Of a stretch of DNA of 40,291 nt, positions 1-9,155 are shown piece after piece. The notes beneath the pieces were generated by a model that was not told where the DNA came from, made no database searches, and saw only the letters and a program-made list of their open reading frames with translations. The stretch comes from a bacterium. Lineage in GTDB: Bacteria; Planctomycetota; SZUA-567. The position numbers and the translations under genes are program-made. The stretch's first letter is position 1; each line of letters begins with the position of its first letter. The stretch covers positions 1-40,291 of the forward strand of contig QKHZ01000169.1 in the NCBI GenBank assembly GCA_003249795.1. The letters run 5' to 3'.

Positions 1-59
1 TACCAACCGCTATATTATTATATAACCCATTGATACATCAAAATCTTTGGAGATCACTG

Positions 60-1976
60 TTGAGCGAAACACAAAAGTATACACTACTTCTTGTTGAAGA
101 TGATCCGGACGTGCGCAAGCTCCTGAACATCCGGTTGCAAACACCTGAAATAACGTGCGTTGGCTTTGATCGCGGTGCTGATGCGCTTACGTGGCTGCAA
201 GAAAATATACCAGACCTGATTATCCTTGATTACTTGCTCGGAGATATGCAGGGATCTGAGTTTCTCGAGACGCTACATAAACGCAATGTCCAGATTCCGT
301 TCATTGTTACCACCGGTCATGGTGACGAAAACATCGCTGTGAATATGATGAAACTGGGAGCATGGGACTATGTTCCGAAAGACTTCAACTTTATCCCGCA
401 TCTCTACTCAAGTGTGACGCAGTTCCTCAAGTTTATCGAGATAAAAACCCAACGGGATAAAATACAAGAGCAGGCCGAGAGATCAGACCATCGCTTTAAG
501 AGCCTCTTCAACCACGCACATGAGGCGATCATCCTCATGGAGCCCGGAACCGGTAAAATTCTGGATGCCAATCAGGCCGCGACAAATATTTACGGTTACA
601 CACGAGAAGAACTGACGCAATTCCGGATGCAGGATCTTCTGGCAGAACCTGGAAAACTCAATATCCAGCCCACATTACCCGGCATGGAAAACCATAACAT
701 ATACAGACTCAGCCAGCGCCATCAAAAAGGACATTCATTCCCAATTGAACTCAAAGGTGCCGAGATCCCCGATGCAAACGGCCATCAGGTTTATGTCCTC
801 TACATCCATGACATGTCCGAACACGACCAGCTGCAGTCGGCACTCAACCAGTCACAGAAGATGGAAGCCATCGGCCAGCTTGCAGGAGGTGTGGCCCACG
901 ACTTCAACAACCAACTCACCGGTATCATGGGCTATGTCGAGCTGATGCAGGGCAAGGTCAAAGAGGATGAACGGCTGTCGCGCTATGTTGCCACAATTCA
1001 AAAGTCATGTAAAGCAGCAGCCCGACTGACCCAGCAGCTTCTCGTCTTTGCCCGCAAAAGCCACTTCACCGCCGCACCGGTTGATATCCACCACGTTTTG
1101 CAGGATGTTTCGCAGATCCTTGAACACAGCATCGACAAACGTATTACGATCCGGCAGGAGCTCAAGACAAAACGGGCAATCGCGATGGGTGACTCTTCCC
1201 AACTGCAAAACGCGTTCCTGAATCTGGCCATCAATGCACGCGACGCACTCCCCGACGGTGGCGAAATTGTTCTCTCCACAGAAATACGGCATTTGAATGA
1301 TGCCGAATGCCTGAGGATGCCGTTTGAGATCGGCCCCGGCGATTACCTGATGGTCTCGGTCACCGACAACGGCATCGGAATGGATGAAGAAACCCAGCAA
1401 CGCTGCTTCGAACCATTCTACACAACAAAACCTTCCGGCGTTGGCACCGGAATGGGACTTGCGGGCGTTTATCGAACGATCAAAGACCACGGCGGGGCGA
1501 TCCAAGTGACAAGCACACAGGGAACCGGTACGACGATCACACTGATGCTGCCGCAAAGCGCCGGCAGCCGCCCGTCTGTCTTTGAATCCGGACCCGAACA
1601 GCCCAAACACGGCGTAGGCAAAGTGCTTGTCGTTGACGACGAGGAAACCATCCGCAACCTCACCGAAGAAATGCTGGAAGAACTCGGCTACCACGTTATC
1701 ACCTGCTGCGACGGGCTTGAAGCAATCGAGGCATATAAAAGCCACGCGATCGACTTGATCGTTCTGGACATGGTCATGCCGCGGATGTCAGGCCTGGATA
1801 CTTTCCGCAAACTGCGCCAGATCAATCCGGAAGCGAAGATTATCATCGTCTCAGGATTCACTGCCGATGAACATGCACAGACTGTCCTGAATGAGGGGGC
1901 ACTGGCATTTCTTCAAAAACCATTCAGTGAAGTCGAGATCGCCCGCGCTGCGGCAACAGCACTCGGATTTGACTGA
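60..1976 (+). CDS. Hybrid sensor histidine kinase (REC-PAS-HisKA-HATPase-REC)
   Basis: A cytoplasmic hybrid kinase with no membrane segment. In order it shows an N-terminal receiver (LLVEDDPDVRKLL, phospho-acceptor Asp in IILDYLLGD), a PAS domain (about residues 145-255), a HisKA dimerisation helix with phospho-His280 in AGGVAHDFNNQ, a HATPase_c domain (N box NLAINARDAL, G1 DNGIGM, G2 GTGMGLAGV) and a C-terminal receiver (VLVVDDEETIR, IVLDMVMP, LQKPF). No DNA-binding output domain is present, so phosphate probably passes to another protein. The reading frame is open from 30, but TTG at 60 has GGAGA six bases upstream, so I prefer it; this gives 638 aa. It stands alone, with about 280 bp before the next gene. 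The domain calls are secure; the signal it senses is unknown. Confidence 0.93.
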   Translation: MSETQKYTLLLVEDDPDVRKLLNIRLQTPEITCVGFDRGADALTWLQENIPDLIILDYLLGDMQGSEFLETLHKRNVQIPFIVTTGHGDENIAVNMMKLGAWDYVPKDFNFIPHLYSSVTQFLKFIEIKTQRDKIQEQAERSDHRFKSLFNHAHEAIILMEPGTGKILDANQAATNIYGYTREELTQFRMQDLLAEPGKLNIQPTLPGMENHNIYRLSQRHQKGHSFPIELKGAEIPDANGHQVYVLYIHDMSEHDQLQSALNQSQKMEAIGQLAGGVAHDFNNQLTGIMGYVELMQGKVKEDERLSRYVATIQKSCKAAARLTQQLLVFARKSHFTAAPVDIHHVLQDVSQILEHSIDKRITIRQELKTKRAIAMGDSSQLQNAFLNLAINARDALPDGGEIVLSTEIRHLNDAECLRMPFEIGPGDYLMVSVTDNGIGMDEETQQRCFEPFYTTKPSGVGTGMGLAGVYRTIKDHGGAIQVTSTQGTGTTITLMLPQSAGSRPSVFESGPEQPKHGVGKVLVVDDEETIRNLTEEMLEELGYHVITCCDGLEAIEAYKSHAIDLIVLDMVMPRMSGLDTFRKLRQINPEAKIIIVSGFTADEHAQTVLNEGALAFLQKPFSEVEIARAAATALGFD

Positions 1977-1997
1977 AACCAAAGCCGATTTCTTCGC

Positions 1998-2018
1998 AGG
2001 CTTGTTACACATAAGCCT
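1998..2018 (+). terminator. Possible weak terminator hairpin after the hybrid kinase
   Basis: AGGCTT at 1998-2003 pairs with AAGCCT at 2013-2018 across a 9-nt loop, 22 bases after the kinase stop codon. The following bases are only mildly T-rich, so this is a weak call. The remaining 1977-2256 interval holds no convincing gene. It has a TATACT -10-like hexamer at 2179-2184. Confidence 0.3.
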
Positions 2019-2231
2019 TCGTTAGATAACTGCGCGGACTGTCTCTTTTGCATCCGTACCGCTTTGTTTTATCACTTGTGTCCCATTCAAGCCCCATAAC
2101 ACTCTCGAAAATAACAGGATAAAGCACTTCTACTCATTCAAATCCGGCTTTTTGATTTGCCGATTTGATCCGCAACCGTATACTGTGTAGTCTTACGGTT
2201 TATTTGAAAAAACGAGGCCGTAATCTGGAAA

Positions 2232-2250
2232 AGCCGAAAACGGCTGGAGG
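2232..2250 (+). promoter_or_regulatory. Small hairpin abutting the ribosome binding site of the hydrolase gene
   Basis: AGCCG at 2232-2236 and CGGCT at 2241-2245 form a 5-bp stem with an AAAA loop, directly joined to a strong Shine-Dalgarno GGAGG at 2246-2250. The ATG follows at 2257. It could modulate or protect translation initiation. The pairing is seen directly; any regulatory effect is inference. Confidence 0.35.
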
Positions 2251-2256
2251 AAACCT

Positions 2257-2811
2257 ATGGGACACGAAACGCTGCTGCGACGCGAGGACACGGTTCTGGT
2301 TGTTGTCGACGTGCAGGAACGCCTGCTTCCTGCGATGGATCACTCCGAAGAAGTTTTAAACAGGTGCGTACGTCTTGTACAGGCGGCAAAACTGCTGCAA
2401 ATTCCGGTTCTGGTCACAGAGCAGTACCCGAAAGGGTTAGGGCCAACCGTCCCGGCACTAAAAGACGCACTTGGCGGCATTGCGCCGGTTGAAAAGCTCA
2501 GCTTTTCCTGCACCGGAGCGGACGCATTTTTAGACAAACTTGAAGAGCTTGACCATGATCAGGTTTTGCTCTGCGGCATCGAAACCCATGTGTGCGTTCT
2601 GCAAACAGCACTCGATCTGCTCGACCAGGGCATTCAGGTGCATGTGGCAGAAGACGCCGTCAGCTCAAGAGCGCCGGAAAACCGCGCGAATGCATTAGAG
2701 CGGATGCGGCGCGAAGGTGTTGTCATCAGCAATACCGAAAGCGCGCTGTTTGAGTGGCTGCGTGTTGCCGGAAGTGAAGAATTCAAGGCAATCAGCCGTC
2801 TGGTTCGCTAA
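2257..2811 (+). CDS. Isochorismatase-family cysteine hydrolase
   Basis: A 184-aa single-domain protein of the isochorismatase/nicotinamidase fold, the usual length for the YcaC-like branch. The expected catalytic triad is visible: Asp18 in VVVDVQERL, Lys80 in PVEKLSF and Cys113 in GIETHVCVLQTA, with the typical cis-peptide-like GIETHVC segment. It is cytosolic, with no signal peptide. Start ATG 2257 has GGAGG six bases upstream. The substrate (isochorismate, an amide or another C-N bond) cannot be told from the sequence. It is followed after 45 bp by the CYTH gene and then thiC on the same strand, but no functional link to thiamine is evident. Confidence 0.9.
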   Translation: MGHETLLRREDTVLVVVDVQERLLPAMDHSEEVLNRCVRLVQAAKLLQIPVLVTEQYPKGLGPTVPALKDALGGIAPVEKLSFSCTGADAFLDKLEELDHDQVLLCGIETHVCVLQTALDLLDQGIQVHVAEDAVSSRAPENRANALERMRREGVVISNTESALFEWLRVAGSEEFKAISRLVR

Positions 2812-2856
2812 GAAGCTGCTTGCGTAAAGCTGAATAAGCAAAACGGATCTATAAAA

Positions 2857-3525
2857 ATGGCACAGGAACTTGAGTGCAAAATCCCGATTGAAGACTGCGT
2901 TGCGATGGCGGAAAAGATTCTTGCCCTCGGTGGTATCGATGAGGGACAGGTCTTCGAGCGCAACTGGGTTTTCGATACGCCGCAACGCTCGCTTCTGGCG
3001 GACAAAAAACTGCTGCGCCTGCGCACGGTCGACAATATGCCCGGAGGCCTGGTGACGGTCAAGGGAGTGCCGGTTCATGCAAAGTTCAAATCGCGCGAAG
3101 AGATCGAGTACCGCGTCGATGATATCGAAGCTTTTGCGCGATCACTGTTGACGCTGGGTTATGAGCGTTCCTGGTACTATGAAAAACGGCGCTGGACATG
3201 GAGTTATCTCGGGTGTGAAGTCATGCTCGACGACCTGCCGTGTCTTGGCGCATTTATCGAGGTGGAAGCTGTACGTGACGAGATGATCCGCGGTGTGCTG
3301 GAAAACCTCGGGGTCAACCCCGAAGACCACACCCCGCTCAGTTATCGCGGCCTGTACGAGAAGTTCTGCACTGAGCATCACATCGCAATGGGTTCGCTTC
3401 GCTATGCAGGTTCTGCAGGCTCGGCGATCCTCACGCCGGATCAGGCCGTCCACCCGGGCTTTGCGGGAATGCAGCCGAAATCCGTTCAGTCCTCTGGAGC
3501 AGACACACCCGATAAAAAATCCTGA
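2857..3525 (+). CDS. CYTH-domain protein (class IV adenylate cyclase / triphosphatase-like)
   Basis: A 222-aa protein beginning with the CYTH signature ExExK (Glu4, Glu6, Lys8 in QELECKI). It continues with alternating charged strands typical of the triphosphate tunnel: LLRLRTVD, LVTVKGV, SREEIEYRV, YYEKRRWTW, MLDDLPCLGAFIEVE. The family hydrolyses or cyclises triphosphorylated substrates with divalent metal. Some members make cAMP and others cleave thiamine triphosphate or inorganic triphosphate, and sequence alone does not separate them here. The last 40 residues are low in predicted structure and probably disordered. The ribosome binding site is weak (CGGA). thiC follows 90 bp downstream, which makes a thiamine-triphosphatase role tempting but unproven. 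Confidence 0.85.
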   Translation: MAQELECKIPIEDCVAMAEKILALGGIDEGQVFERNWVFDTPQRSLLADKKLLRLRTVDNMPGGLVTVKGVPVHAKFKSREEIEYRVDDIEAFARSLLTLGYERSWYYEKRRWTWSYLGCEVMLDDLPCLGAFIEVEAVRDEMIRGVLENLGVNPEDHTPLSYRGLYEKFCTEHHIAMGSLRYAGSAGSAILTPDQAVHPGFAGMQPKSVQSSGADTPDKKS

Positions 3526-3615
3526 CTTGTTGAATACTGGATACGGCCGCGCCATTGAGTACATGAGCGGTCGCAGATTGAAACTGGCGGCAAGGGCCGC
3601 AGGAGTAGCGGTGCA

Positions 3616-4890
3616 ATGACATTAATTGATAAGGCTCGCGCAGGGCAGAGTGACCCGCGCATCGAAAAAACAGCAATCGAAGAAAACGTATCGCCCTCGG
3701 TTTTGATCGAAGGGTTGAAAAACGGAACCATCGCCATTCCATGGGCAGACGGGCATGAACTGAAACACGCCTGCGCGGTTGGTGACGGACTGACTGTCAA
3801 AGTCAACGCGAACTTCGGCACCTCTCCTGACAAGAGCGATCTGACCGGTGAGATGGAAAAAATGAACCGCGCGATTGCCGCAGGAGCGGATGCGGTGATG
3901 GATCTATCCACAGGCGGCGACCTGCGCGCCATCCGCAAAGAGATCCGCGACGCCTGCACGGTTTCGCTTGGAAGCGTCCCGCTCTATGAAGCCGGCCATA
4001 TGGCCATCAGCCGCGGCGAGCCGTTCAAGAAAATGACTCCGGCCGATATGCTCGAAGCTGTGCGCCTGCATGTGGAAGACGGCGTCGACTTTGTGACTGT
4101 CCACTGCGGACTGACCCAGCGGGCGATTTCTTATTTGAAAGAAAATCGTCGTCTCTGCGGCGTTGTCAGCCGTGGCGGGTCGCTTGTCGCCAACTGGATG
4201 GTCGCCAACAACCGCGAGAATCCGCTGTATGAACATTTCGATGAAGTCATCGATATGTGCCGCGAAAAAGACTGCACGCTCTCCCTCGGTGACGCGCTTC
4301 GTCCGGGAGCTCTGGCTGACGCAGGTGACCGCGCCCAGATTGAAGAGCTGTACACGCTGGGCGACTTGGCAAAACGCGCCCTCGCTAAAGGCGTACAGGT
4401 CATGATCGAAGGCCCCGGACACGTGCCCTACCACCAGATCGCTGCGCAGATGCAGATGGAAAAACGCGCCTGTAATGGTGCGCCGTTCTATGTTCTTGGC
4501 CCGCTTGTTACTGACATTGCTCCCGGTTACGACCACATCGGCTGCGCGATCGGCGGAACGCTGGCGGCAACAAACGGGGCAAACTTCCTCTGCTATGTAA
4601 CGCCTGCCGAGCACCTGCGCCTGCCGGACTCGCAGGACGTACATGACGGGGTGATGGCTGCGCGCATTGCCGCCCACGCTGCTGACATCGCTAACGGCAT
4701 CCCCGGTGCACGCGATTGGGACGACAAGATGAGCCGGGCACGCAAAGCACGCGATTGGGACACGATGCTGCAACTGGCGATCGATCCGGAACTGGCAAAA
4801 CGCTCCCGCGCCAAAGCCATGCCGAAAGACTCAGATGTCTGCTCGATGTGCGGCGAATTCTGCGCTCTTCGCGGCGAAGATTATCTCTAA
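3616..4890 (+). CDS. thiC: Phosphomethylpyrimidine synthase ThiC (short form)
   Basis: Converts aminoimidazole ribotide to HMP phosphate, the pyrimidine half of thiamine, by [4Fe-4S]/S-adenosylmethionine radical chemistry. The 424-aa length fits the short form lacking the long N-terminal domain. Family landmarks are the NFGTSPDK, GADAVMDLSTGGD, TVHCGLT, SRGGS, SLGDALRPG, EGPGHVP and PGYDHIG segments. The C-terminal cluster motif is CSMCGEFC, which is CX2CX3C, one residue tighter than the commonly quoted CX2CX4C. The start is supported by AGGAG at 3601-3605. No other thi genes are next to it and I see no TPP riboswitch in the 90-bp leader. Confidence 0.96.
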   Translation: MTLIDKARAGQSDPRIEKTAIEENVSPSVLIEGLKNGTIAIPWADGHELKHACAVGDGLTVKVNANFGTSPDKSDLTGEMEKMNRAIAAGADAVMDLSTGGDLRAIRKEIRDACTVSLGSVPLYEAGHMAISRGEPFKKMTPADMLEAVRLHVEDGVDFVTVHCGLTQRAISYLKENRRLCGVVSRGGSLVANWMVANNRENPLYEHFDEVIDMCREKDCTLSLGDALRPGALADAGDRAQIEELYTLGDLAKRALAKGVQVMIEGPGHVPYHQIAAQMQMEKRACNGAPFYVLGPLVTDIAPGYDHIGCAIGGTLAATNGANFLCYVTPAEHLRLPDSQDVHDGVMAARIAAHAADIANGIPGARDWDDKMSRARKARDWDTMLQLAIDPELAKRSRAKAMPKDSDVCSMCGEFCALRGEDYL

Positions 4891-4981
4891 CTCTACCACA
4901 ACAAGCATGTTTTGCTCAATCACTTGAAGCAGGCAGTATCAGTTTACCCGCAGATTGCGACCAATTCAGATTCACATAAAT

Positions 4982-5016
4982 CGGCATCGTCAGACAGGCG
5001 GTGCCGTTTTCTTTTC
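4982..5016 (+). terminator. Rho-independent terminator after thiC
   Basis: CGGCATC at 4982-4988 pairs with GGTGCCG at 5000-5006 (one T-G wobble), followed by TTTTCTTTTC. It lies about 90 bp past the thiC stop. The rest of the 4891-5276 gap has no gene. It becomes very AT-rich from about 5140 and probably carries the promoter of the next cassette. Confidence 0.7.
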
Positions 5017-5155
5017 TCCTGCTCCCGCCCCTTTTTCGGCAATTCATCTTTACCTAACACGCACCAACCAACTTTAATCGGATATTTTGCCGTCTCCGCG
5101 GATTCATGATTTTCACTAAAACACAACCACTTATGCTGCATAATGTTTTGTTTTA

Positions 5156-5231
5156 TTTTAACCTTTCGGTTTTAATCAAAAATAGCGGCAGAATTATCAT
5201 GTAAACTATATCCGATTGGTTAAAAAATCGG
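5156..5231 (+). promoter_or_regulatory. Inverted-repeat cluster, candidate operator of the AbiEi-pilin cassette
   Basis: An AT-rich block just upstream of the next gene contains CCGATT (5212-5217) mirrored by AATCGG (5226-5231). The loop between them is GGTTAAAA (5218-5225), itself the exact reverse complement of TTTTAACC at 5156-5163. The pair ends 45 bp before the start codon of a protein whose N-terminal domain resembles an AbiEi DNA-binding antitoxin. AbiEi proteins are known to bind inverted repeats and autoregulate. The repeats are seen directly; the operator role is inference. Confidence 0.4.
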
Positions 5232-5276
5232 TGTAAACCGAGACATTCAACCGCCAGAGCAACCACAGGAAAAACG

Positions 5277-6692
5277 ATGTCCGCAAACGATGCTCTCAGG
5301 AAAATAGCCGAACACCAGTACGGATACTTTTCCGCCCGACAGGCGGTTGCATCCGGCTATACGAAAGAATCGCAATGCTATCACGCAAAATGCGGCAACT
5401 GGCAGAAATTTGACCGCGGTATCTTCCGGTTAAAAGGATATACTGACTCACTGGAGAGCGAATTCGCCAAGTGGACGCTGTGGATGATCGGCAAAAGCCA
5501 GCAGAAACGGGCCGTCATCAGCCACGCCAGTGCGCTTGCGTATTATGGCCTCGGCGACTCGAACCTGCCAGAAGTCGAAATGACGGTTCCACCCAAACAA
5601 CGGATGCACAAGCAGGCACCTGCCGAGTGCGTTGTCCATCGCGATGAAATTGAATGGGGCAGCTTTACAGAAAAAGATAGCTTCAGCGTCACGACACCGC
5701 TGCGAACATTGCAGGATATGAAGCCGGATCTGATCCTGAACCGCAAGTGGCTGCAGACAGTCGCGCTTGCACGGGAAAATGAGCTGCTGGATGAAGAGTC
5801 CGCACGGGTACTGCTCTCGGAGATTCCGGGGTATGCCATCACAGAAGACGAAACAAACAAACTGATCGCGGCAGGGAAAGGCAGACAAATGACGGCAGAG
5901 CGCTATCAACCCGACCTTACAGCAGTCACTGCGAGAGAGACGGATATCGAAAAAACATCCCCAAGCCAGCCGTTGTTCACCCCGCGCCGGGTCAGCCGCC
6001 AAGGATGGATCGGCAGCCGCTCGGGGTTTACGCTGGTCGAACTTCTGGTTGTCATCGCGATCATCGCGATCCTTGCGGCCATGCTGATGCCGGCGCTGTC
6101 GAAATCAATCGCCATTGCCCGTCAGACCGCCTGCATGAACAATCTGAAACAGATCTATACCGGCGGGGTAATCCCTTACTCGCTGGAAAACGATGACTTT
6201 CTGGTCACCGTCTGCCAAGGCAGCTCTCTAACTCCATGGTCGTATTGGACACGTTCCTTAAGCGGCTATCTCGGAGTTGCCTCGAATACGGGCGACTCGG
6301 CTACATTAATCAAAACCGTTTATATCTGCCCGTCTGACGATGAAGTCACTGCCGTATCGACAGCGCAGGCAATCCTCTGGGCACCAACAAGCTACGCGAC
6401 TAACCGCGTGAATTTTGACTCCGCAAATTATAAGCCGTTTTACCGAATGCGAAATATCAGACAAGCCGATAAGGCATCATACTTCATGGGAGCAAAAGAA
6501 AACGGATATGGTGCCTGGAATAATGCAAGTTACTGGCACCCGATGATCACAGACTTCCATCTTGGCAAAACAAACATTCTGTTTGTCGACGGGCATGTAC
6601 GCGCCTATGATAAGGAAGACGCGCTCAATGCGGATCCTTCGCCATACGGGCCGGTCTGCAACTGGTATGTCTATCTTGGATGCCAGTATTAA
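5277..6692 (+). CDS. AbiEi-like antitoxin domain fused to a type IV pseudopilin (H-X9-DG protein)
   Basis: A 471-aa two-part protein. Residues 1 to about 200 look like a type IV toxin-antitoxin AbiEi-family protein: an N-terminal winged-helix ([30 protein letters not shown]) followed by the [14 protein letters not shown] and [10 protein letters not shown] segments. A roughly 45-residue linker then leads to a class III prepilin signal, [11 protein letters not shown], at residues 249-257 with the +5 Glu. After it come the hydrophobic helix [15 protein letters not shown], a pseudopilin head and the terminal H-X9-DG motif ([12 protein letters not shown]). The leader before the cleavage site would be 250 residues, versus the usual 6-30. 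No AbiEii nucleotidyltransferase toxin is nearby. An internal ATG at 5889 could make a pilin with a 46-residue leader, but I see no strong ribosome binding site for it. It is the first gene of a three-gene cassette. Confidence 0.87.
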   Translation: MSANDALRKIAEHQYGYFSARQAVASGYTKESQCYHAKCGNWQKFDRGIFRLKGYTDSLESEFAKWTLWMIGKSQQKRAVISHASALAYYGLGDSNLPEVEMTVPPKQRMHKQAPAECVVHRDEIEWGSFTEKDSFSVTTPLRTLQDMKPDLILNRKWLQTVALARENELLDEESARVLLSEIPGYAITEDETNKLIAAGKGRQMTAERYQPDLTAVTARETDIEKTSPSQPLFTPRRVSRQGWIGSRSGFTLVELLVVIAIIAILAAMLMPALSKSIAIARQTACMNNLKQIYTGGVIPYSLENDDFLVTVCQGSSLTPWSYWTRSLSGYLGVASNTGDSATLIKTVYICPSDDEVTAVSTAQAILWAPTSYATNRVNFDSANYKPFYRMRNIRQADKASYFMGAKENGYGAWNNASYWHPMITDFHLGKTNILFVDGHVRAYDKEDALNADPSPYGPVCNWYVYLGCQY

Positions 6693-6755
6693 CCGGATAC
6701 AGCAGTTTCTGAATACTTGAATTAACTTTATCTTTATCGTTGACGAGGAGAACCG

Positions 6756-9113
6756 ATGCGGCGTGGTATCGGCATGTTGTATGCTGTCTTTTATTTCGCA
6801 GCCATCGTCAGGTTCGCATCTGTAGACGTGTCTGCGGAAGAGACAACTGTAGCACAGGAAGAAAAAACCATCGCGACCGATCGACCGGCGCAAATTGCAA
6901 AGCCCGTCTGGGATCTGGACTTCTCGCGCTCAAGTGTCGGTGTATTATCCAACCATGCTTCCCAACAGACGCCGACGGCTCTCATCGCAACCCACACGAT
7001 CTACGGACGGCTGCGAGGAGACAGCGCTATCGAACAGCGGAATATCCGCTATGCAGGCGAAGCCGTCGGACGCGATGGAACTCTCTCTGCGCTTCGCACC
7101 GGCAACAGCGGCGAAGAAATTCGCTATCTCAATCACCCTTTCAGAGTCAACAAAGCCTTCACCATCGAAACATGGGTTTTTATTTATGATACTGCTCAAT
7201 ATTTCCACGGGCCACTCATGGGCATTGCAAACGGACCCGCCTACGGCCACGGGATGAGCGTCATCTTCCAGAAAGCAAAATGGTCAACAAACGGGTGGCT
7301 GGAACTGCGCTGGGGAACTGGCATTAAATCAGACGTATTCTGGCACAAAGGCTTCGCCCCTGCGATGTGGCACCACGTTGCCATTACATATGACGGATCG
7401 GCAGTCAGCCTGTTTATTGACGGAAAACTCTCATCCAGGAATGAAAGCGTCATCTCATTTTCCGACGAGGCAAACGCGCTGGAAGTAAACTGTAACGCCC
7501 ACAGGTTATTTCCCAACTCGCCGCCGCCGCTTGATTTTAAAACAGACAAGCTGTGCATCTATCCGGCGGCGCTAAGTGCAAGTGATATTACATCAATTTA
7601 TGCAAATGAAAAGCCGGAAGAAAAAGACGTTCAGAACGCGCAACAAGTTGAAGACCAACTGACCGCGATGCGACTTACACTACCAACACAGACAAGCGGG
7701 TATTTCCGCGTCGGACAACCGATCCCTGTGCTGTTTGACCAGACACCGCTAGCGGACGAACTTGTCATCAATGACCACACCTATCCAGTACAGATGACGC
7801 TGCAGGCACCGGCAGGCACACAACCAACCCTACAGTTTTCCGAACCCGGATTTCACGCGATTCACCTTGCACTGCATAAAGACGGGAGTGTGATCAAGCA
7901 GGCGGATTTTCCTATCGCAATCGTTCCGTTCGAAACGACAGATTCAAAAATCGGCGCAAATGAAATCTGCGAAACCCAACCGGAAGTCGTGTCACTCGGT
8001 GTCAGACTCGGTCGTGTGATTGCCGACTGGAACCGGATCGAAAACCGCAAAGGCGAATATGACTGGGGACGCCTCGACGGGATTATCAAGCGGAACCAAA
8101 CGCTTCATATTGAAACGATCCTGTGTTTTACCGGCCGCCCCCGCTGGATGAAATGCACGAACGGCTCTGCAAACGTGCCGCAAGACATGAACGCCTACCG
8201 CAAGCTCTGGCGAATGCTGACAAACCGGTATGACGGCATCACCCTTTTTGAAGTGTGGAATGCAGATGTGCCGCCGCATTGCCTGCAGGGAAGTTTTGAG
8301 CAAAAGCTGAACGACTATACCATTCTGCTGCAAGCAGCGTCTGAAGTCATCCGCGAGGAGATTCCGAACGCAAAGATTCTTGCTGGACGGATCGACTTGT
8401 CTGACGGTCTGCAACTCGCTCCGGCGCTCAATCAATCCGCTGCTGCTTATTATGATATTTTCTCAGTGAGAAAATTCTCAGACGTTCCGTTTGCCACCGG
8501 AACCAGCCAACGGGATATCGCAAACGACTGGGCATCAAGTATTCTCAGCGCTGCAGGAAATCCGGTCTGGAACACGGCAGGCGGTGTCAGGCAAATGCCG
8601 CACCAGACGCTGCTTCCTGCACCCGAAGACGGACGAAGTGCAATGATACAAAAATCGTGGCCGATGTTGATGGTTGACGAACACACCGCTGCAGATTTTC
8701 TCATCCGCGATCTTGCGCTGCAACTCTCCGCCGGAATCGAACACGTTATCCTGCAGGAAGGCCCCTCGCTTTACGGCAATACTGACAGTGTAGCAACAGG
8801 CTTGCCGTCACTGCAAGGACAGGCACTTGCGGTATTCAACAGCCTGATCAGGAACGACACGATACTCACACGGGTTCAGGGAGTTGAAAACAACGTCGCG
8901 ATTATCCGCTTTACACCACAGAATGATACACACGAAAAAAAAGGCGCGATCCTTTTTTCATTGAGTGGTGTGCAACAGATTCAGCTTGATCAACTGCCTG
9001 CCACCCTCGCAAACAACAAGCGCCTTGACTTGTATGGAAAAACAATCACCCCTGCATCCACAGCCGATAATAAAATTACACTGACTGAAACACCGGTCTA
9101 TTTTATTGAATAA
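6756..9113 (+). CDS. Secreted LamG plus TIM-barrel glycoside hydrolase-like protein, catalytic glutamates replaced
   Basis: A 785-aa exported protein with a Sec signal (hydrophobic run MLYAVFYFAAIVRFASV, likely cut near VSA-EE). It contains a LamG/concanavalin-like domain (TIETWVFIYD, WHHVAITYDG, LFIDGK), a beta-sandwich linker (SGYFRVGQPIPV) and a clan GH-A-type TIM barrel resembling GH39/GH5 (LGRVIADWNRIE, YDWGRLDGII, TILCFTGRPRWM). At the acid/base position the barrel reads VWNAD (Ala503) where WNE is expected. At the nucleophile position it reads VWNTAGG (Ala608) where a TE is expected. Both are GCA codons, one base from GAA. It is therefore probably a non-catalytic sugar-binding or scaffold paralogue of the next gene. 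Start ATG 6756 has GAGGAG upstream. It sits 63 bp after the pilin fusion. Confidence 0.85.
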   Translation: MRRGIGMLYAVFYFAAIVRFASVDVSAEETTVAQEEKTIATDRPAQIAKPVWDLDFSRSSVGVLSNHASQQTPTALIATHTIYGRLRGDSAIEQRNIRYAGEAVGRDGTLSALRTGNSGEEIRYLNHPFRVNKAFTIETWVFIYDTAQYFHGPLMGIANGPAYGHGMSVIFQKAKWSTNGWLELRWGTGIKSDVFWHKGFAPAMWHHVAITYDGSAVSLFIDGKLSSRNESVISFSDEANALEVNCNAHRLFPNSPPPLDFKTDKLCIYPAALSASDITSIYANEKPEEKDVQNAQQVEDQLTAMRLTLPTQTSGYFRVGQPIPVLFDQTPLADELVINDHTYPVQMTLQAPAGTQPTLQFSEPGFHAIHLALHKDGSVIKQADFPIAIVPFETTDSKIGANEICETQPEVVSLGVRLGRVIADWNRIENRKGEYDWGRLDGIIKRNQTLHIETILCFTGRPRWMKCTNGSANVPQDMNAYRKLWRMLTNRYDGITLFEVWNADVPPHCLQGSFEQKLNDYTILLQAASEVIREEIPNAKILAGRIDLSDGLQLAPALNQSAAAYYDIFSVRKFSDVPFATGTSQRDIANDWASSILSAAGNPVWNTAGGVRQMPHQTLLPAPEDGRSAMIQKSWPMLMVDEHTAADFLIRDLALQLSAGIEHVILQEGPSLYGNTDSVATGLPSLQGQALAVFNSLIRNDTILTRVQGVENNVAIIRFTPQNDTHEKKGAILFSLSGVQQIQLDQLPATLANNKRLDLYGKTITPASTADNKITLTETPVYFIE

Positions 9114-9155
9114 CGATTATCACCTTTTCAACAACATCCCAAACGGAGGATTCGT

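Noticed and set aside
1005-1745. 246-codon minus-strand frame inside the hybrid kinase
   Set aside because: It lies fully opposite the conserved kinase domains and has no recognisable protein features.
3526-3615. TPP riboswitch in the thiC leader
   Set aside because: The 90-bp leader is too short and lacks the conserved CUGAGA and neighbouring core.
3904-4773. 289-codon open frame on the minus strand inside thiC
   Set aside because: It is a shadow of a well-conserved gene with no ribosome binding site or family resemblance.
4891-6755. AbiEii toxin partner for the AbiEi-like domain
   Set aside because: No nucleotidyltransferase-like frame exists on either strand around the fusion gene.
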